From an uncultured Roseburia sp. (GTDB lineage: Bacteria; Bacillota; Clostridia; Lachnospirales; Lachnospiraceae), in NCBI GenBank assembly GCA_945928585.1, contig CAMENQ010000031.1:1-12661 (forward strand): a stretch of DNA of 12,661 bases, in the 5' to 3' direction. Position numbers and translations under genes: made by a program. Numbering within the stretch: position 1 is the stretch's first letter; every line of letters starts with the position of its first letter. The notes below the pieces were generated by a model. The model made no database searches, was not told the DNA's origin, and saw only the letters and a program-made list of their open reading frames with translations. This document shows positions 1-6,902 of this stretch, in pieces.

Positions 1-1309
1 TCTGTGGAGTATATTGTCCATTTATTTGTCCCTGATATGCTGCGTTGTTATATGGCATATTGTTTGTTGAAGCCATATACCCGTTACCGCCGTTTAACAT
101 ATTATATTCATTCTGATGCATACCTGAATTTTTAACTATTGTTACCGCTATAATTCTTCCTATGGCGATTATCATCACTATGATATTCATAACAAGGGGA
201 ACTATTATTCCACTTCCGCTTTTTACTGTCATTTTGCTGACATCCTCCAGACTTTTTCCAGCCTGTGAATTCATAACAAGAGCTGCTATAGTGAAAGCCA
301 TAACTGCTATATTGGTGCAAATTACTCCTACAGTACTTATTTCTTTTCCTTTCACTGTTGATTTTATATTCTGTATACATACTACTATTAACATATAGCT
401 GACTATTATTAAAAATAAGGCTATTGCAATATAAATTTCTGTTTCTAAATATGCTATCTCATATTTTGTGCCACTGTCCACATAATCATTAATGCTGAGA
501 CTGACAAACTGTATAAACTGATCTGTTTTATATTCTTCCGAATATATACTATTTTGAATTTCTGACACAGTACCCATACTGCTAAAGCCGGCTACTATTA
601 ACAAAATAAACATTACCATTCCCACGAATGAATATAACAATATATTAGACAAACGTTTTTTAGTAAGAAATTTATATACTACATTACATATAAACCCAAT
701 TAACACGGCTGCCATAATCGTTATTAAAACTGCCGTCCAGTATCCGCCTGTTTTGCCGTATGTATAGTCTTTTTGTAAAACTATCTCCAAGCCTCCTGCC
801 AGTTCTGCTGATATTTTTGTCATCAGCATAACAACTAAAAGTGATAATATATGACTAAATCCTGTACTTATTCCCTTCTGACGCTTAACAAGATTAATTA
901 CTGCCTGTATCATTCTTACTATTATAACCGCAAAGGAAACTATCATTATGATGCCTATTATTGCAAGAGATACATAAAAAACCACCATTCTTACTGTATT
1001 TTTTGTGATTTTTGTCTGAAGATTATTTATATCATATTCTCCATCGTATTTTGTGCCTGTCATTTCTTCATATTCCTTTATTACCTCCTCATAAGTATCC
1101 ATTTCTTCTTCCCAGTCATTAATATTATCTTTTATGTTTTCGATACTTTTAAATGTGTCCTTTATTGTTCCAATATACGTTACATTCTCCCCACCTGCCT
1201 TGTATACCGGAACGAATAAAGATACTATCATCATTACACCTATAATTAAGGTCAACGCTTCAAGTATAATTTCCGTTATAATATTGTATTTTTGTTTCAT
1301 ATCATGCAT
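1..1309 (-). CDS. polytopic membrane protein, probable target of the adjacent LytTR system (3' end cut by window edge)
   Basis: Reading the minus strand from the ATG at 1309 gives 436 uninterrupted codons running off the left edge, so the C-terminus is missing. The start has a good ribosome site (AAGGAG, 8 bases before ATG); the in-frame ATG three codons later is an alternative. I see about eight hydrophobic helices (roughly residues 13-35, 107-132, 153-172, 190-211, 223-243, 290-312, 328-346, 368-392). An acidic, probably coiled extracytoplasmic segment lies at about 50-105, between helices 1 and 2. The tail after residue 395 is rich in Asn, Gly, Tyr and Gln and looks disordered. I do not recognise a family or catalytic motif. 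Two LytTR-type operators with -10 boxes precede it, so it is probably an output of the adjacent two-component system. Transport, signalling or antimicrobial self-protection are all possible; function unknown. Confidence 0.85.
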   Translation of the reverse strand, partial: MHDMKQKYNIITEIILEALTLIIGVMMIVSLFVPVYKAGGENVTYIGTIKDTFKSIENIKDNINDWEEEMDTYEEVIKEYEEMTGTKYDGEYDINNLQTKITKNTVRMVVFYVSLAIIGIIMIVSFAVIIVRMIQAVINLVKRQKGISTGFSHILSLLVVMLMTKISAELAGGLEIVLQKDYTYGKTGGYWTAVLITIMAAVLIGFICNVVYKFLTKKRLSNILLYSFVGMVMFILLIVAGFSSMGTVSEIQNSIYSEEYKTDQFIQFVSLSINDYVDSGTKYEIAYLETEIYIAIALFLIIVSYMLIVVCIQNIKSTVKGKEISTVGVICTNIAVMAFTIAALVMNSQAGKSLEDVSKMTVKSGSGIIVPLVMNIIVMIIAIGRIIAVTIVKNSGMHQNEYNMLNGGNGYMASTNNMPYNNAAYQGQINGQYTPQ

Positions 1310-1369
1310 TTTCTTTTCTCCTTCGCTTTTTTTCCTTTAATATGTGTATATCACTTTTTATTTTTGAAA

Positions 1370-1436
1370 ATTATATCACATATCAATTCTTATTTTTTTA
1401 CAATGTCAAAATCTGTATTTTTTCTGTCAAAATTAA
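1370..1436 (-). promoter_or_regulatory. LytTR-type operator plus -10 box, proximal promoter of the membrane protein gene
   Basis: On the minus strand TTAATTTTG (1436-1428), 12 bases, then CAGATTTTG (1415-1407) form a direct repeat with a 21-base period. A TATAAT box (1375-1370) preceded by TGA (extended -10) lies 32 bases after the core CAGATTTT. No good -35 hexamer sits 17 bases upstream of the -10, as expected for an activator-dependent promoter. The geometry matches the operator before the regulator gene at 4106-4172. The predicted transcript has a leader of about 55 bases to the ATG at 1309. Binding is inferred, not shown. Confidence 0.7.
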
Positions 1437-1472
1437 CATTGCACCATAAACAGCTTTTAAAATATTGTTTTG

Positions 1473-1538
1473 ATTATACAACATATTTTTCTCATTTTTT
1501 TCAATCAGGAAAACTGGTATCAAAATATGCAAAATTAA
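1473..1538 (-). promoter_or_regulatory. LytTR-type operator plus -10 box, distal promoter of the membrane protein gene
   Basis: TTAATTTTG (1538-1530), 12 bases, then CCAGTTTTC (1517-1509) form a direct repeat with a 21-base period. TATAAT lies at 1478-1473, 31 bases past the core CCAGTTTT. The 30 bases at 1510-1539 match those at 4144-4173 (before the regulator gene) at 27 positions. The distal half-site doubles as the T-rich tail of the terminator at 1538-1570. The leader to the ATG at 1309 would be about 155 bases and would run through the proximal promoter. Confidence 0.72.
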
Positions 1539-1570
1539 CAGGGGCTATGTCGATTTGACATAGTCCCTGT
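1538..1570 (-). terminator. intrinsic terminator of the kinase/regulator operon
   Basis: A 14-bp stem (1538-1551 with 1557-1570, one G.U pair) closes a 5-base loop. On the minus strand it is followed by TTAATTTTG and further T-rich sequence. It lies 20 bases past the stop of the second kinase-like gene, so it should end that operon and insulate it from the membrane protein gene downstream. Confidence 0.82.
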
Positions 1571-1589
1571 CATTTTCTGTCAGATAATA

Positions 1590-2444
1590 CTAATTTTTGC
1601 TTTCCAAAGACACCTTAAAAATATTTTCATCGATACTTATATTCATAATAAGATTGTATTTTTCCGCAATCTCCTTTATAATCTTTAACCCAAGTCCATG
1701 CTTTTTCTTATCCGATTTTGTTGTTATTATTTCTCCATTACATAAATTAAGCTTTTTTTCATATGGATTTGATATTTCCAGCCGTAAGATATTATTATCC
1801 ATTTCTCCCCAAAGACTTATAATGCGTTTTTCTTCGCTGTTATTCTCTGAGCCTTCTATGGCATTGTCCATAAGGTTTGAAAGTATACTCATCATATCCT
1901 TTATATCAATTTCTGATTTTTCTTTTATGATAAAATCTGCTGAAATACCTATTCTCTTATTTTTCGCTTTGTTCTTTCTATCTTCAATTACATTTCCGAC
2001 ACATTCCTTGTATTTATTAGTATCTATATTTTCATACGCCCGCTGTAATTCGCAGTTTATCAATATTATCTGTTCCTTGTAATATTCCTCCTGCTGTTTC
2101 AGAAAATCTATTATCTCTTCATTGCCTATATTCAGTTTATTATTTACATAGTTTTCTATTTCTTTCATTTGTTTTTTTCTTAGAAAACACCTTAAAACTA
2201 TAATCATATAAAATATTATTACAGTTATTACTAATACTGCCGTAACAAGAATTCTTCTGTTGCAGTTTTCTGTAATTGTACATCCGATAATATGCATAAA
2301 ACACAATATCTCTCCAAACATACAAACCGGTATATCATATCCGATAATCTTATTGGCCACCTTTTCTTTTGATACAGCAAAAATAATCACTATTATAATA
2401 AGTGCTGCTATTATAAGACTTGGAATAAAACATATTTCTTTCAT
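1590..2444 (-). CDS. AgrC-like histidine-kinase homologue with intact ATPase boxes but no phosphoacceptor histidine
   Basis: The 284-residue protein has hydrophobic segments at about 8-24 and 66-88 (perhaps another near 38-56), a linker/dimerisation region at about 95-160, and a C-terminal GHKL ATPase domain. The N box NLMDNAIEG (190-198) and the glycine box HGLGL (249-253) are well kept and typical of the AgrC/GHKL family. The dimerisation region (about 110-160) contains no histidine at all; family members carry FRHDxxNH there. It could therefore bind ATP but not autophosphorylate on the usual residue. The ATG is six bases after a nine-G run that can act as ribosome site. It is one sense codon past the UAG of the upstream gene and in the same frame, which suggests translational coupling. 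I infer that it supplies the catalytic domain to the upstream partner, which has the histidine. Confidence 0.87.
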   Translation of the reverse strand: MKEICFIPSLIIAALIIIVIIFAVSKEKVANKIIGYDIPVCMFGEILCFMHIIGCTITENCNRRILVTAVLVITVIIFYMIIVLRCFLRKKQMKEIENYVNNKLNIGNEEIIDFLKQQEEYYKEQIILINCELQRAYENIDTNKYKECVGNVIEDRKNKAKNKRIGISADFIIKEKSEIDIKDMMSILSNLMDNAIEGSENNSEEKRIISLWGEMDNNILRLEISNPYEKKLNLCNGEIITTKSDKKKHGLGLKIIKEIAEKYNLIMNISIDENIFKVSLESKN

Positions 2445-2447
2445 CTT

Positions 2448-2459
2448 CTACCCCCCCCC
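2448..2459 (-). other. nine-G homopolymer and UAG junction between the two kinase genes
   Basis: On the minus strand nine consecutive Gs (2459-2451) encode the last three glycines of the upstream kinase. They are followed at once by UAG (2450-2448), AAG and the AUG of the second kinase, all in one frame. The run can serve as the Shine-Dalgarno sequence of the second gene. Such runs are prone to length change: one G fewer ends the protein at a UGA overlapping the AUG, and one G more adds about 33 out-of-frame residues. Whether the run varies cannot be told from one sequence, and miscounting in the assembly is possible. Confidence 0.6.
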
Positions 2460-3356
2460 TAGAAAATACCCGGTTTCAGATACTTTTCCATTTTTCTTAA
2501 CTAACACTATACTTCCATCTAATCTCTCAAATAAATATTTTATAAGTTTCATCTCCCAACTTCTTTCCAAGGTTCTAATCCTTATGCTGTTTTTATCTGT
2601 CTCAATATAATACGATATATATCTCTCTCCGCCCTTCATTTCCTTTTCATGTAATTTTATATATATCCTGTCTTTTCTCTCAAGTCTTATGGCTATATTG
2701 TCTATCAGAAGCCATATTATCAAACTTATTATGTCCCAGGGAATATCTGTTATATTATTAAGTCTTATATCTGTTTCTACCTTTATTTCTTTTTTCGACA
2801 GTTCTAAAAGTTTCTTTTCTATTGCATTATCCAGAAATTTATTATCGCAATATTTTACCTCCAGCATTTGGTTCAACTTTTCCTTTAATTCCTCAAGCCG
2901 AAGTATGCTGTCACTATTATTGTCCGAAATAGTCTCCAACACTGATATATGCTTAGTTATATCATGTCGAAAATAACCCAGTCTGTTTTTGTATTCTGCT
3001 ATTTTTTTATAATCTCTTTTAAATTGTTTTTTTGAATATATCTGATTTATATATATTTTATCTTCTTTTTCCTGCGGTGTTTTATATATTTTGTATATAC
3101 GCCATCCTCCATATACCACTGATGTTCCACCTATGCAAACAGCTGCCGGTCGGAGGATATTTTCATATATCTCTGTTCGTTTTGCAAAATCAAAAAATAA
3201 TATTATTGTAATAGTGATATTAAGTAACCAAATCACATATGATACATTTAAACTTTCTTTATATGTTTTCAAAATACATAAAATGTAAAATACAGCCTCT
3301 GCACAAAGCAATCCTATAAATATATATGTAATAATTTTTTCCATAGTTTTTATCAT
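2448..3356 (-). CDS. AgrC-like histidine-kinase homologue with phosphoacceptor histidine but degenerate ATPase domain
   Basis: The 302-residue protein has hydrophobic segments at about 9-29 and 40-56 (weaker near 70-85), then a dimerisation/phosphotransfer region with FRHDITKH (129-136), so His131 is the likely phosphoacceptor. The C-terminal region has the length and layout of an AgrC-type ATPase domain but poor motifs. The N-box position reads WLLIDNIAIRL (215-225), and the glycine box is replaced by SWEMKLI (266-272), with no GxG. It probably cannot hydrolyse ATP on its own. The gene starts 7 bases after the regulator's stop with no strong ribosome site, so it is likely translationally coupled; ATG at M5 is an alternative start. 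It ends in three Gly codons (nine Gs) followed by UAG. A kinase heterodimer with the downstream protein is inferred. Confidence 0.87.
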   Translation of the reverse strand: MIKTMEKIITYIFIGLLCAEAVFYILCILKTYKESLNVSYVIWLLNITITIILFFDFAKRTEIYENILRPAAVCIGGTSVVYGGWRIYKIYKTPQEKEDKIYINQIYSKKQFKRDYKKIAEYKNRLGYFRHDITKHISVLETISDNNSDSILRLEELKEKLNQMLEVKYCDNKFLDNAIEKKLLELSKKEIKVETDIRLNNITDIPWDIISLIIWLLIDNIAIRLERKDRIYIKLHEKEMKGGERYISYYIETDKNSIRIRTLERSWEMKLIKYLFERLDGSIVLVKKNGKVSETGYFLGGG

Positions 3357-3363
3357 AAGACTG

Positions 3364-4074
3364 TTACATCAGAACTTCCGCTATAGCTTCCTTTACTTTT
3401 GTTTTGTATCTCCTGCTTACAGCTACCACGGTTCCATCTTCAAGTACCAGCTTGTCCTGCTCCATTTTTTTCATTTTATTAATATTTATTATATAACTCT
3501 TATGACACCTTACAAATCCGCTCCCCAGCCTGCTACTTAATTTATCCATATTTTCTATTGCTTCAATCATTCCTTCCTCAGTATATAAATTTATATGCCT
3601 GTCATTTATTTCAGCATATATTATACTTTCCGTTTTAATATGGTAAACACATTTAAATGATTTTACAGTTATATATTTCTTTTTGCCTCTCTCTATTTCA
3701 TATAGCAGTTTTTTTATTGCCATCTCCAACCGGTCTCTTGTTATCGGTTTATATATACAATATAAGGGATTTACTTGAAATACTTTCTCTGAATATTTAA
3801 TAAAACCTGTACAAAAAATTATTTTTATATAGCCGTATTCCTTTTCAATTTTGTTTGCTGCTTCTATTCCGTCTATGTCGTTTAATTCAATATCAAGTAT
3901 AACAGCATCCACATATTTTCCTGCATCCTCAATATATTCAAACATATCATATGCAGAATCGAATGTTTTTATATCTATATTTCCACAAGGAATATGTGAC
4001 TTAAGAATATCCTCAGTCATAGATTTCAAGCTTGCTAATACATTTCTTTCATCATCGCAAATTAATATTCTCAA
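3364..4074 (-). CDS. LytTR-family response regulator (AgrA-like)
   Basis: The 236-residue cytoplasmic regulator has a receiver domain (about 1-122) with acidic pair Asp7-Asp8, phosphoacceptor Asp61 in ILDIEL, Thr89 and Lys109 in YKP. A LytTR DNA-binding domain follows (about 132-232) with the typical RCHKSYIIN stretch at 189-197. The start is TTG at 4074, 10 bases after GGAGG (4089-4085); it gives the normal N-terminus MRILICDDE. It is the first gene of an operon with the two kinase-like genes. The promoter carries a LytTR-type direct repeat, so autoregulation is likely, as in agr-type systems. Its probable targets are this operon and the membrane protein at 1-1309, which has two matching sites. 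It should receive phosphate from His131 of the first kinase-like protein. I give no symbol because AgrB and AgrD are absent. Confidence 0.93.
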   Translation of the reverse strand: MRILICDDERNVLASLKSMTEDILKSHIPCGNIDIKTFDSAYDMFEYIEDAGKYVDAVILDIELNDIDGIEAANKIEKEYGYIKIIFCTGFIKYSEKVFQVNPLYCIYKPITRDRLEMAIKKLLYEIERGKKKYITVKSFKCVYHIKTESIIYAEINDRHINLYTEEGMIEAIENMDKLSSRLGSGFVRCHKSYIININKMKKMEQDKLVLEDGTVVAVSRRYKTKVKEAIAEVLM

Positions 4075-4105
4075 CTTTTGTATTCCTCCATATTTTTTAT
4101 TTTTT

Positions 4106-4172
4106 ATTATAGCAAAAAAAAATATAATATTTTACCTCGTGTCAAAACTGGTATAAAAATCTACAAAATTAA
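4106..4172 (-). promoter_or_regulatory. LytTR-type operator plus extended -10 box of the regulator/kinase operon
   Basis: TTAATTTTG (4172-4164), 12 bases, then CCAGTTTTG (4151-4143) make a direct repeat with a 21-base period, two turns on one face of DNA. This fits the 9-12-9 arrangement known for AgrA-type LytTR proteins, and CCAGTTTT also resembles the VirR box core. TGCTATAAT, an extended -10 (box at 4111-4106), lies 32 bases past CCAGTTTT, and the -35 region is poor. The predicted leader to the TTG start at 4074 is only about 25 bases. This explains most of the 288-base gap between 4075 and 4362; the rest holds the hairpin at 4255-4283 and AT-rich sequence in which I see nothing else. Confidence 0.75.
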
Positions 4173-4254
4173 CCATTTTTTATAAAAGTATCCCAAACAC
4201 TGCCCAGATATTTTTTGAAATCACTATAGACATTACATCAACCACATAAAAATA

Positions 4255-4283
4255 TGCGTAAGTATCTGCTCAGAACTTACGCA
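4255..4283 (-). terminator. hairpin terminator after the PocR-MCP genes
   Basis: The arms 4255-4263 and 4275-4283 (TGCGTAAGT and its complement) form a perfect 9-bp stem with an 11-base loop. On the minus strand the stem is followed by ATATTTTTATG. It lies 80 bases after the stop of the last chemoreceptor gene and upstream of the regulator promoter. The other strand is T-rich after the stem too, so it could work in both directions. Confidence 0.68.
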
Positions 4284-4362
4284 CATTTTATAATTTTATA
4301 TACCTGAAATCCCGGCTCATAACCCGGCATCCCTTTTTAAATCATATGTTACAGCTTATAAC

Positions 4363-5145
4363 TTACATTTTCCTTGTATGCTCCAACTCAGCTACAGCAC
4401 TTTCTATCTCCTTAAGTGTACCCTTTATGGATGCATTAATCTCTCCCGAAGTGCCTGCAAGCTTTCCTACCTCCTGTGCTACTACGGCAAAGCCTTTGCC
4501 TGCCTCACCGGCTCTGGCTGCTTCTATGCTTGCATTCAAAGCAAGTATACGCTGCTTTGATTCTATCTTGTCAAGTTCACGTGACTTATTGTTAATCTCC
4601 TTAACAAGATTTATTGTTTTATCAAGATTTTTATTTAATGCTTCCTGAACCTTGCTGTCCACATATTCCTTATGTGACATATTTGCCATAAGATTTACCA
4701 TTTCGCCGAGAAGTCTTGCTGATGCTCTTATAGACTCCTCATCTCTTATAGGTATCTTTCTCAGTGCTGCAATATAATCATCAGGATTTACTCCAATTTC
4801 TGTAGCTATCTTTCTAAACTTATCTTCATCAGGCTCTGCCGGTAAAATCTGTCCTCCAATGATTTTTCCTACTTTTTTACCTGACACTACAATATCTATA
4901 CTGAAATCCATCAGGCCTGCGTGACAGAAATAAACGCCTGTACATTCTGCATCACACTTTACACATCTTCTGCAGCCTTCCTGACTTCCTCTTGTATATT
5001 TCATACAAAAATCTGTAAATCCTACTTCTCCTGATATGTACTTGCCTTCATCATCCATGGCAATAGTAGCCATACCTGTGGCTTTTGACCATTCCTTCAT
5101 TATCTCGTTAAGCTTTTGTAAGTCTAAATATTCTGATATGTTCAT
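4363..5145 (-). CDS. soluble PocR-domain chemoreceptor-like protein, copy 2 (six-Cys form)
   Basis: The 260-residue protein has no membrane segment. Residues 1-155 form a PocR-type sensory domain with the signature [10 protein letters not shown] (72-81) and GKIIGGQ (93-99). Cysteines are at 47, 58, 61, 64, 68 and 74. Residues about 165-255 are a short methyl-accepting chemotaxis signalling hairpin; the conserved tip is around [20 protein letters not shown] (204-223). The hairpin arms are only some 35 residues each, far shorter than in classical receptors, leaving little room for methylation sites. The ATG is 8 bases after GGAAG. It is a near duplicate of the protein encoded at 5196-5990. PocR of Salmonella responds to 1,2-propanediol; with the aquaporin-family gene upstream I infer sensing of a small polyol, but the ligand is unproven. 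The extra Cys58 and Cys68 are absent from the other copy. Confidence 0.9.
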   Translation of the reverse strand: MNISEYLDLQKLNEIMKEWSKATGMATIAMDDEGKYISGEVGFTDFCMKYTRGSQEGCRRCVKCDAECTGVYFCHAGLMDFSIDIVVSGKKVGKIIGGQILPAEPDEDKFRKIATEIGVNPDDYIAALRKIPIRDEESIRASARLLGEMVNLMANMSHKEYVDSKVQEALNKNLDKTINLVKEINNKSRELDKIESKQRILALNASIEAARAGEAGKGFAVVAQEVGKLAGTSGEINASIKGTLKEIESAVAELEHTRKM

Positions 5146-5195
5146 ACTCTACGCTTCCTTTCGTATATCCATCCTGTAACGCAACTGCGTACCTT

Positions 5196-5990
5196 TTACA
5201 TCCTTCGTGTTTCCTCAAGTTCGTTTACTGCTTCCTCTATTTCTTTAAGCGTTCCTTTTATGGAAGCATTAATTTCGCCTGAAGTGGCTGCAAGCTTTCC
5301 TACTTCCTGTGCTACTACGGCAAATCCTTTACCAAGCTCTCCTGCCCTGGCTGCTTCTATACTTGCATTTAATGCGAGTATACGCTGTTTTGATTCTATT
5401 TTATCAAGTTCCTTTGATTTATTATTTATCTCTGTAACAAGTCTTATAGTTTCATCTAGGTTTTTATTTAATGCTGCCTGAACATTCTTGTCCACATATT
5501 CACTATAGGACATATTTGCTATAAGGTTTACCATATCTTCAAGAAGCTTAGCTGCTGCTCTGATAGATTCCTCCGGTCTTACAGGTACTTTTCCAAGTGC
5601 CTCCATAAACTGGTCAGGATTTGCTCCAAGCTCTGCTGCCATTTTCCTGAATTTTTCTTCATCAGGCTCATTTGGAAGAACCTGTCCTCCTACTATCTTA
5701 CCGGCTATCTTACCTGCAACTACAATATCTGAACTAAAATCCATCAGACCTGCATGACAGAAATAAACGCCTTTTCCTTCTCTGTCGCACTTCGCACAAC
5801 GCTTAGAGCCTTCAACCGTACCCTTAGTATATTTATTACAAAACTCTGTAACGCCTATATCATCAGCTATAACGTTTCCGTCTGCATCCATAGCCACCGT
5901 AGCCATACCCGTAGCCTTTGACCATGATTTCATCAGTTCATTAAGTTTTTCCAGGTCTACATAATCACCTATATTTATTTTGCCTTCCAT
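5196..5990 (-). CDS. soluble PocR-domain chemoreceptor-like protein, copy 1 (four-Cys form)
   Basis: The 264-residue soluble protein has an N-terminal PocR sensory domain (about 5-160; [10 protein letters not shown] at 76-85, GKIVGGQ at 97-103) and a short C-terminal MCP hairpin (about 170-260) with the family tip [17 protein letters not shown] chose the ATG at 5990, which has a purine-rich GGAAGGGAATGG upstream and aligns with the N-terminus of the paralogue. A GTG at 6029 would add 13 residues but has no ribosome site. Cysteines 51, 65, 68 and 78 match four of the six in the paralogue, so they are the likely structural or metal-binding set. The gap to the next gene is 50 bases, so both should share an mRNA. 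The 136 bases before it, after the channel gene, hold no convincing promoter, so read-through from the channel gene is plausible. Confidence 0.9.
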   Translation of the reverse strand: MEGKINIGDYVDLEKLNELMKSWSKATGMATVAMDADGNVIADDIGVTEFCNKYTKGTVEGSKRCAKCDREGKGVYFCHAGLMDFSSDIVVAGKIAGKIVGGQVLPNEPDEEKFRKMAAELGANPDQFMEALGKVPVRPEESIRAAAKLLEDMVNLIANMSYSEYVDKNVQAALNKNLDETIRLVTEINNKSKELDKIESKQRILALNASIEAARAGELGKGFAVVAQEVGKLAATSGEINASIKGTLKEIEEAVNELEETRRM

Positions 5991-6125
5991 TGTTTTCCAT
6001 TCCCTTCCGTCATCTTTATTTGCAAACACTTTTATTTTTTAAGTATATCACAAGGTAAGACATTTTGCCAGTATTTTATCCCTTTACACCTTAATTTTAT
6101 GCAAAATGCACAATATAATTTTCTC

Positions 6126-6860
6126 CTATAAATGAGACTTGATATATGTAGTCGCTATAACAGCTAAAACTGCACCTATGGTAGAACCGAGAAGGTTAAC
6201 TATAAGCTGATATCCCCAGTCAACTTTTTCTCCGTTTTTGTTCGGTATCGGCAGAATGGCAAACCATATACTGCTAAATACTGAACGCATGGCATTCATA
6301 CTAAATCCGGTACTGTTAAGTGAAAGAGACAGCAATGCTACTGCCGCAAATCCTACTACTCCTACTATAATAGCCTGATTTCCTGCCTTTAAGTCGCTTA
6401 CTCCTGCTATACACATAAATACTAAAAACAGAAAAACAAATGTTGCAATAATTTCCTGTACAAAGTTTAAAGGAATATTTTTCTGTACAGGATATGCCGC
6501 AAATATACCTCTTTTTGATTCGTCAGGCGATGCTTTGAAGGAATCCCAGAAAAATATCATACAGCATGCTACCGCTGTTCCTGCTGCCAAAAACTCCATA
6601 AGAAGATATTTAACGGCTTCACCAATTTCAAGACCGTTGTAAATAACGTTTCCGACTATAACTCCCGGATTCAGATATCCGGGACCTCCCATAATAACTG
6701 CTACAGTAAGTCCAAGACCTACTGCAAGGCTCCATGCTACCACCAGTTCAATATAGTGTAGCTTTGATACAAGTGTTTTTTTCAGGGATATGTTACACAT
6801 ATACGCATAACCTCCCAACAGGAATACAAGACTTCCTGCAAATTCTGATAAGTAACTCAT
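6126..6860 (-). CDS. MIP/aquaporin-family channel with altered NPA motifs
   Basis: The 244-residue integral membrane protein has six helices and two half-helix loops. The first loop reads GYLNPGVIVG (61-70), aligning with HLNPAV of GlpF, so NPA has become NPG. The second reads STGFSMNAMRS (about 188-198), aligning with GFAMNPARD, so NPAR has become NAMR. The length fits the aquaporin/glycerol-facilitator family. The changed NPA motifs and replaced Pro and Asp in the second suggest altered selectivity or a diverged role. The ATG is 8 bases after AGGAG, and a promoter lies at 6903-6931. The two PocR-MCP genes follow on the same strand. I infer a channel for glycerol, propanediol or another small neutral solute; the substrate cannot be read from the sequence. 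Confidence 0.82.
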   Translation of the reverse strand: MSYLSEFAGSLVFLLGGYAYMCNISLKKTLVSKLHYIELVVAWSLAVGLGLTVAVIMGGPGYLNPGVIVGNVIYNGLEIGEAVKYLLMEFLAAGTAVACCMIFFWDSFKASPDESKRGIFAAYPVQKNIPLNFVQEIIATFVFLFLVFMCIAGVSDLKAGNQAIIVGVVGFAAVALLSLSLNSTGFSMNAMRSVFSSIWFAILPIPNKNGEKVDWGYQLIVNLLGSTIGAVLAVIATTYIKSHL

Positions 6861-6902
6861 TTAATTTTCTCCTTTCCGTTCACGTTCAAAATCTGATAAT
6901 AT

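Noticed and set aside
132..398. Short open frames on both strands at 132-380 (minus) and 162-398 (plus)
   Set aside because: They lie in other frames of the long membrane-protein frame 1309-1, which has a proper start, ribosome site and eight membrane helices.
851..1558. Plus-strand open frames between 851 and 1558
   Set aside because: They have low-complexity Tyr/Phe/Ile-rich translations, no ribosome sites, and overlap the minus-strand gene and its operators.
1590..4074. Complete agr quorum-sensing locus
   Set aside because: Regulator and kinases are agr-like, but I find no AgrB-type membrane peptidase and no AgrD-like short peptide in the window.
4311..4327. Repeated CCCGG around 4311-4327, considered as a riboswitch or terminator stem
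   Set aside because: Only CCGG can pair, over four bases; no known riboswitch core or T-tract is recognisable.
5991..6029. GTG at 6029 as start of the first PocR-MCP gene
   Set aside because: It has no ribosome site and adds 13 residues not present in the paralogue; the ATG at 5990 fits better.
5991..6125. Possible flagellar sigma (TAAA-N15-GCCGATAA) promoter before the first PocR-MCP gene
   Set aside because: TAAA and a GATAA-like box are present but the spacing and the GCC core do not fit.
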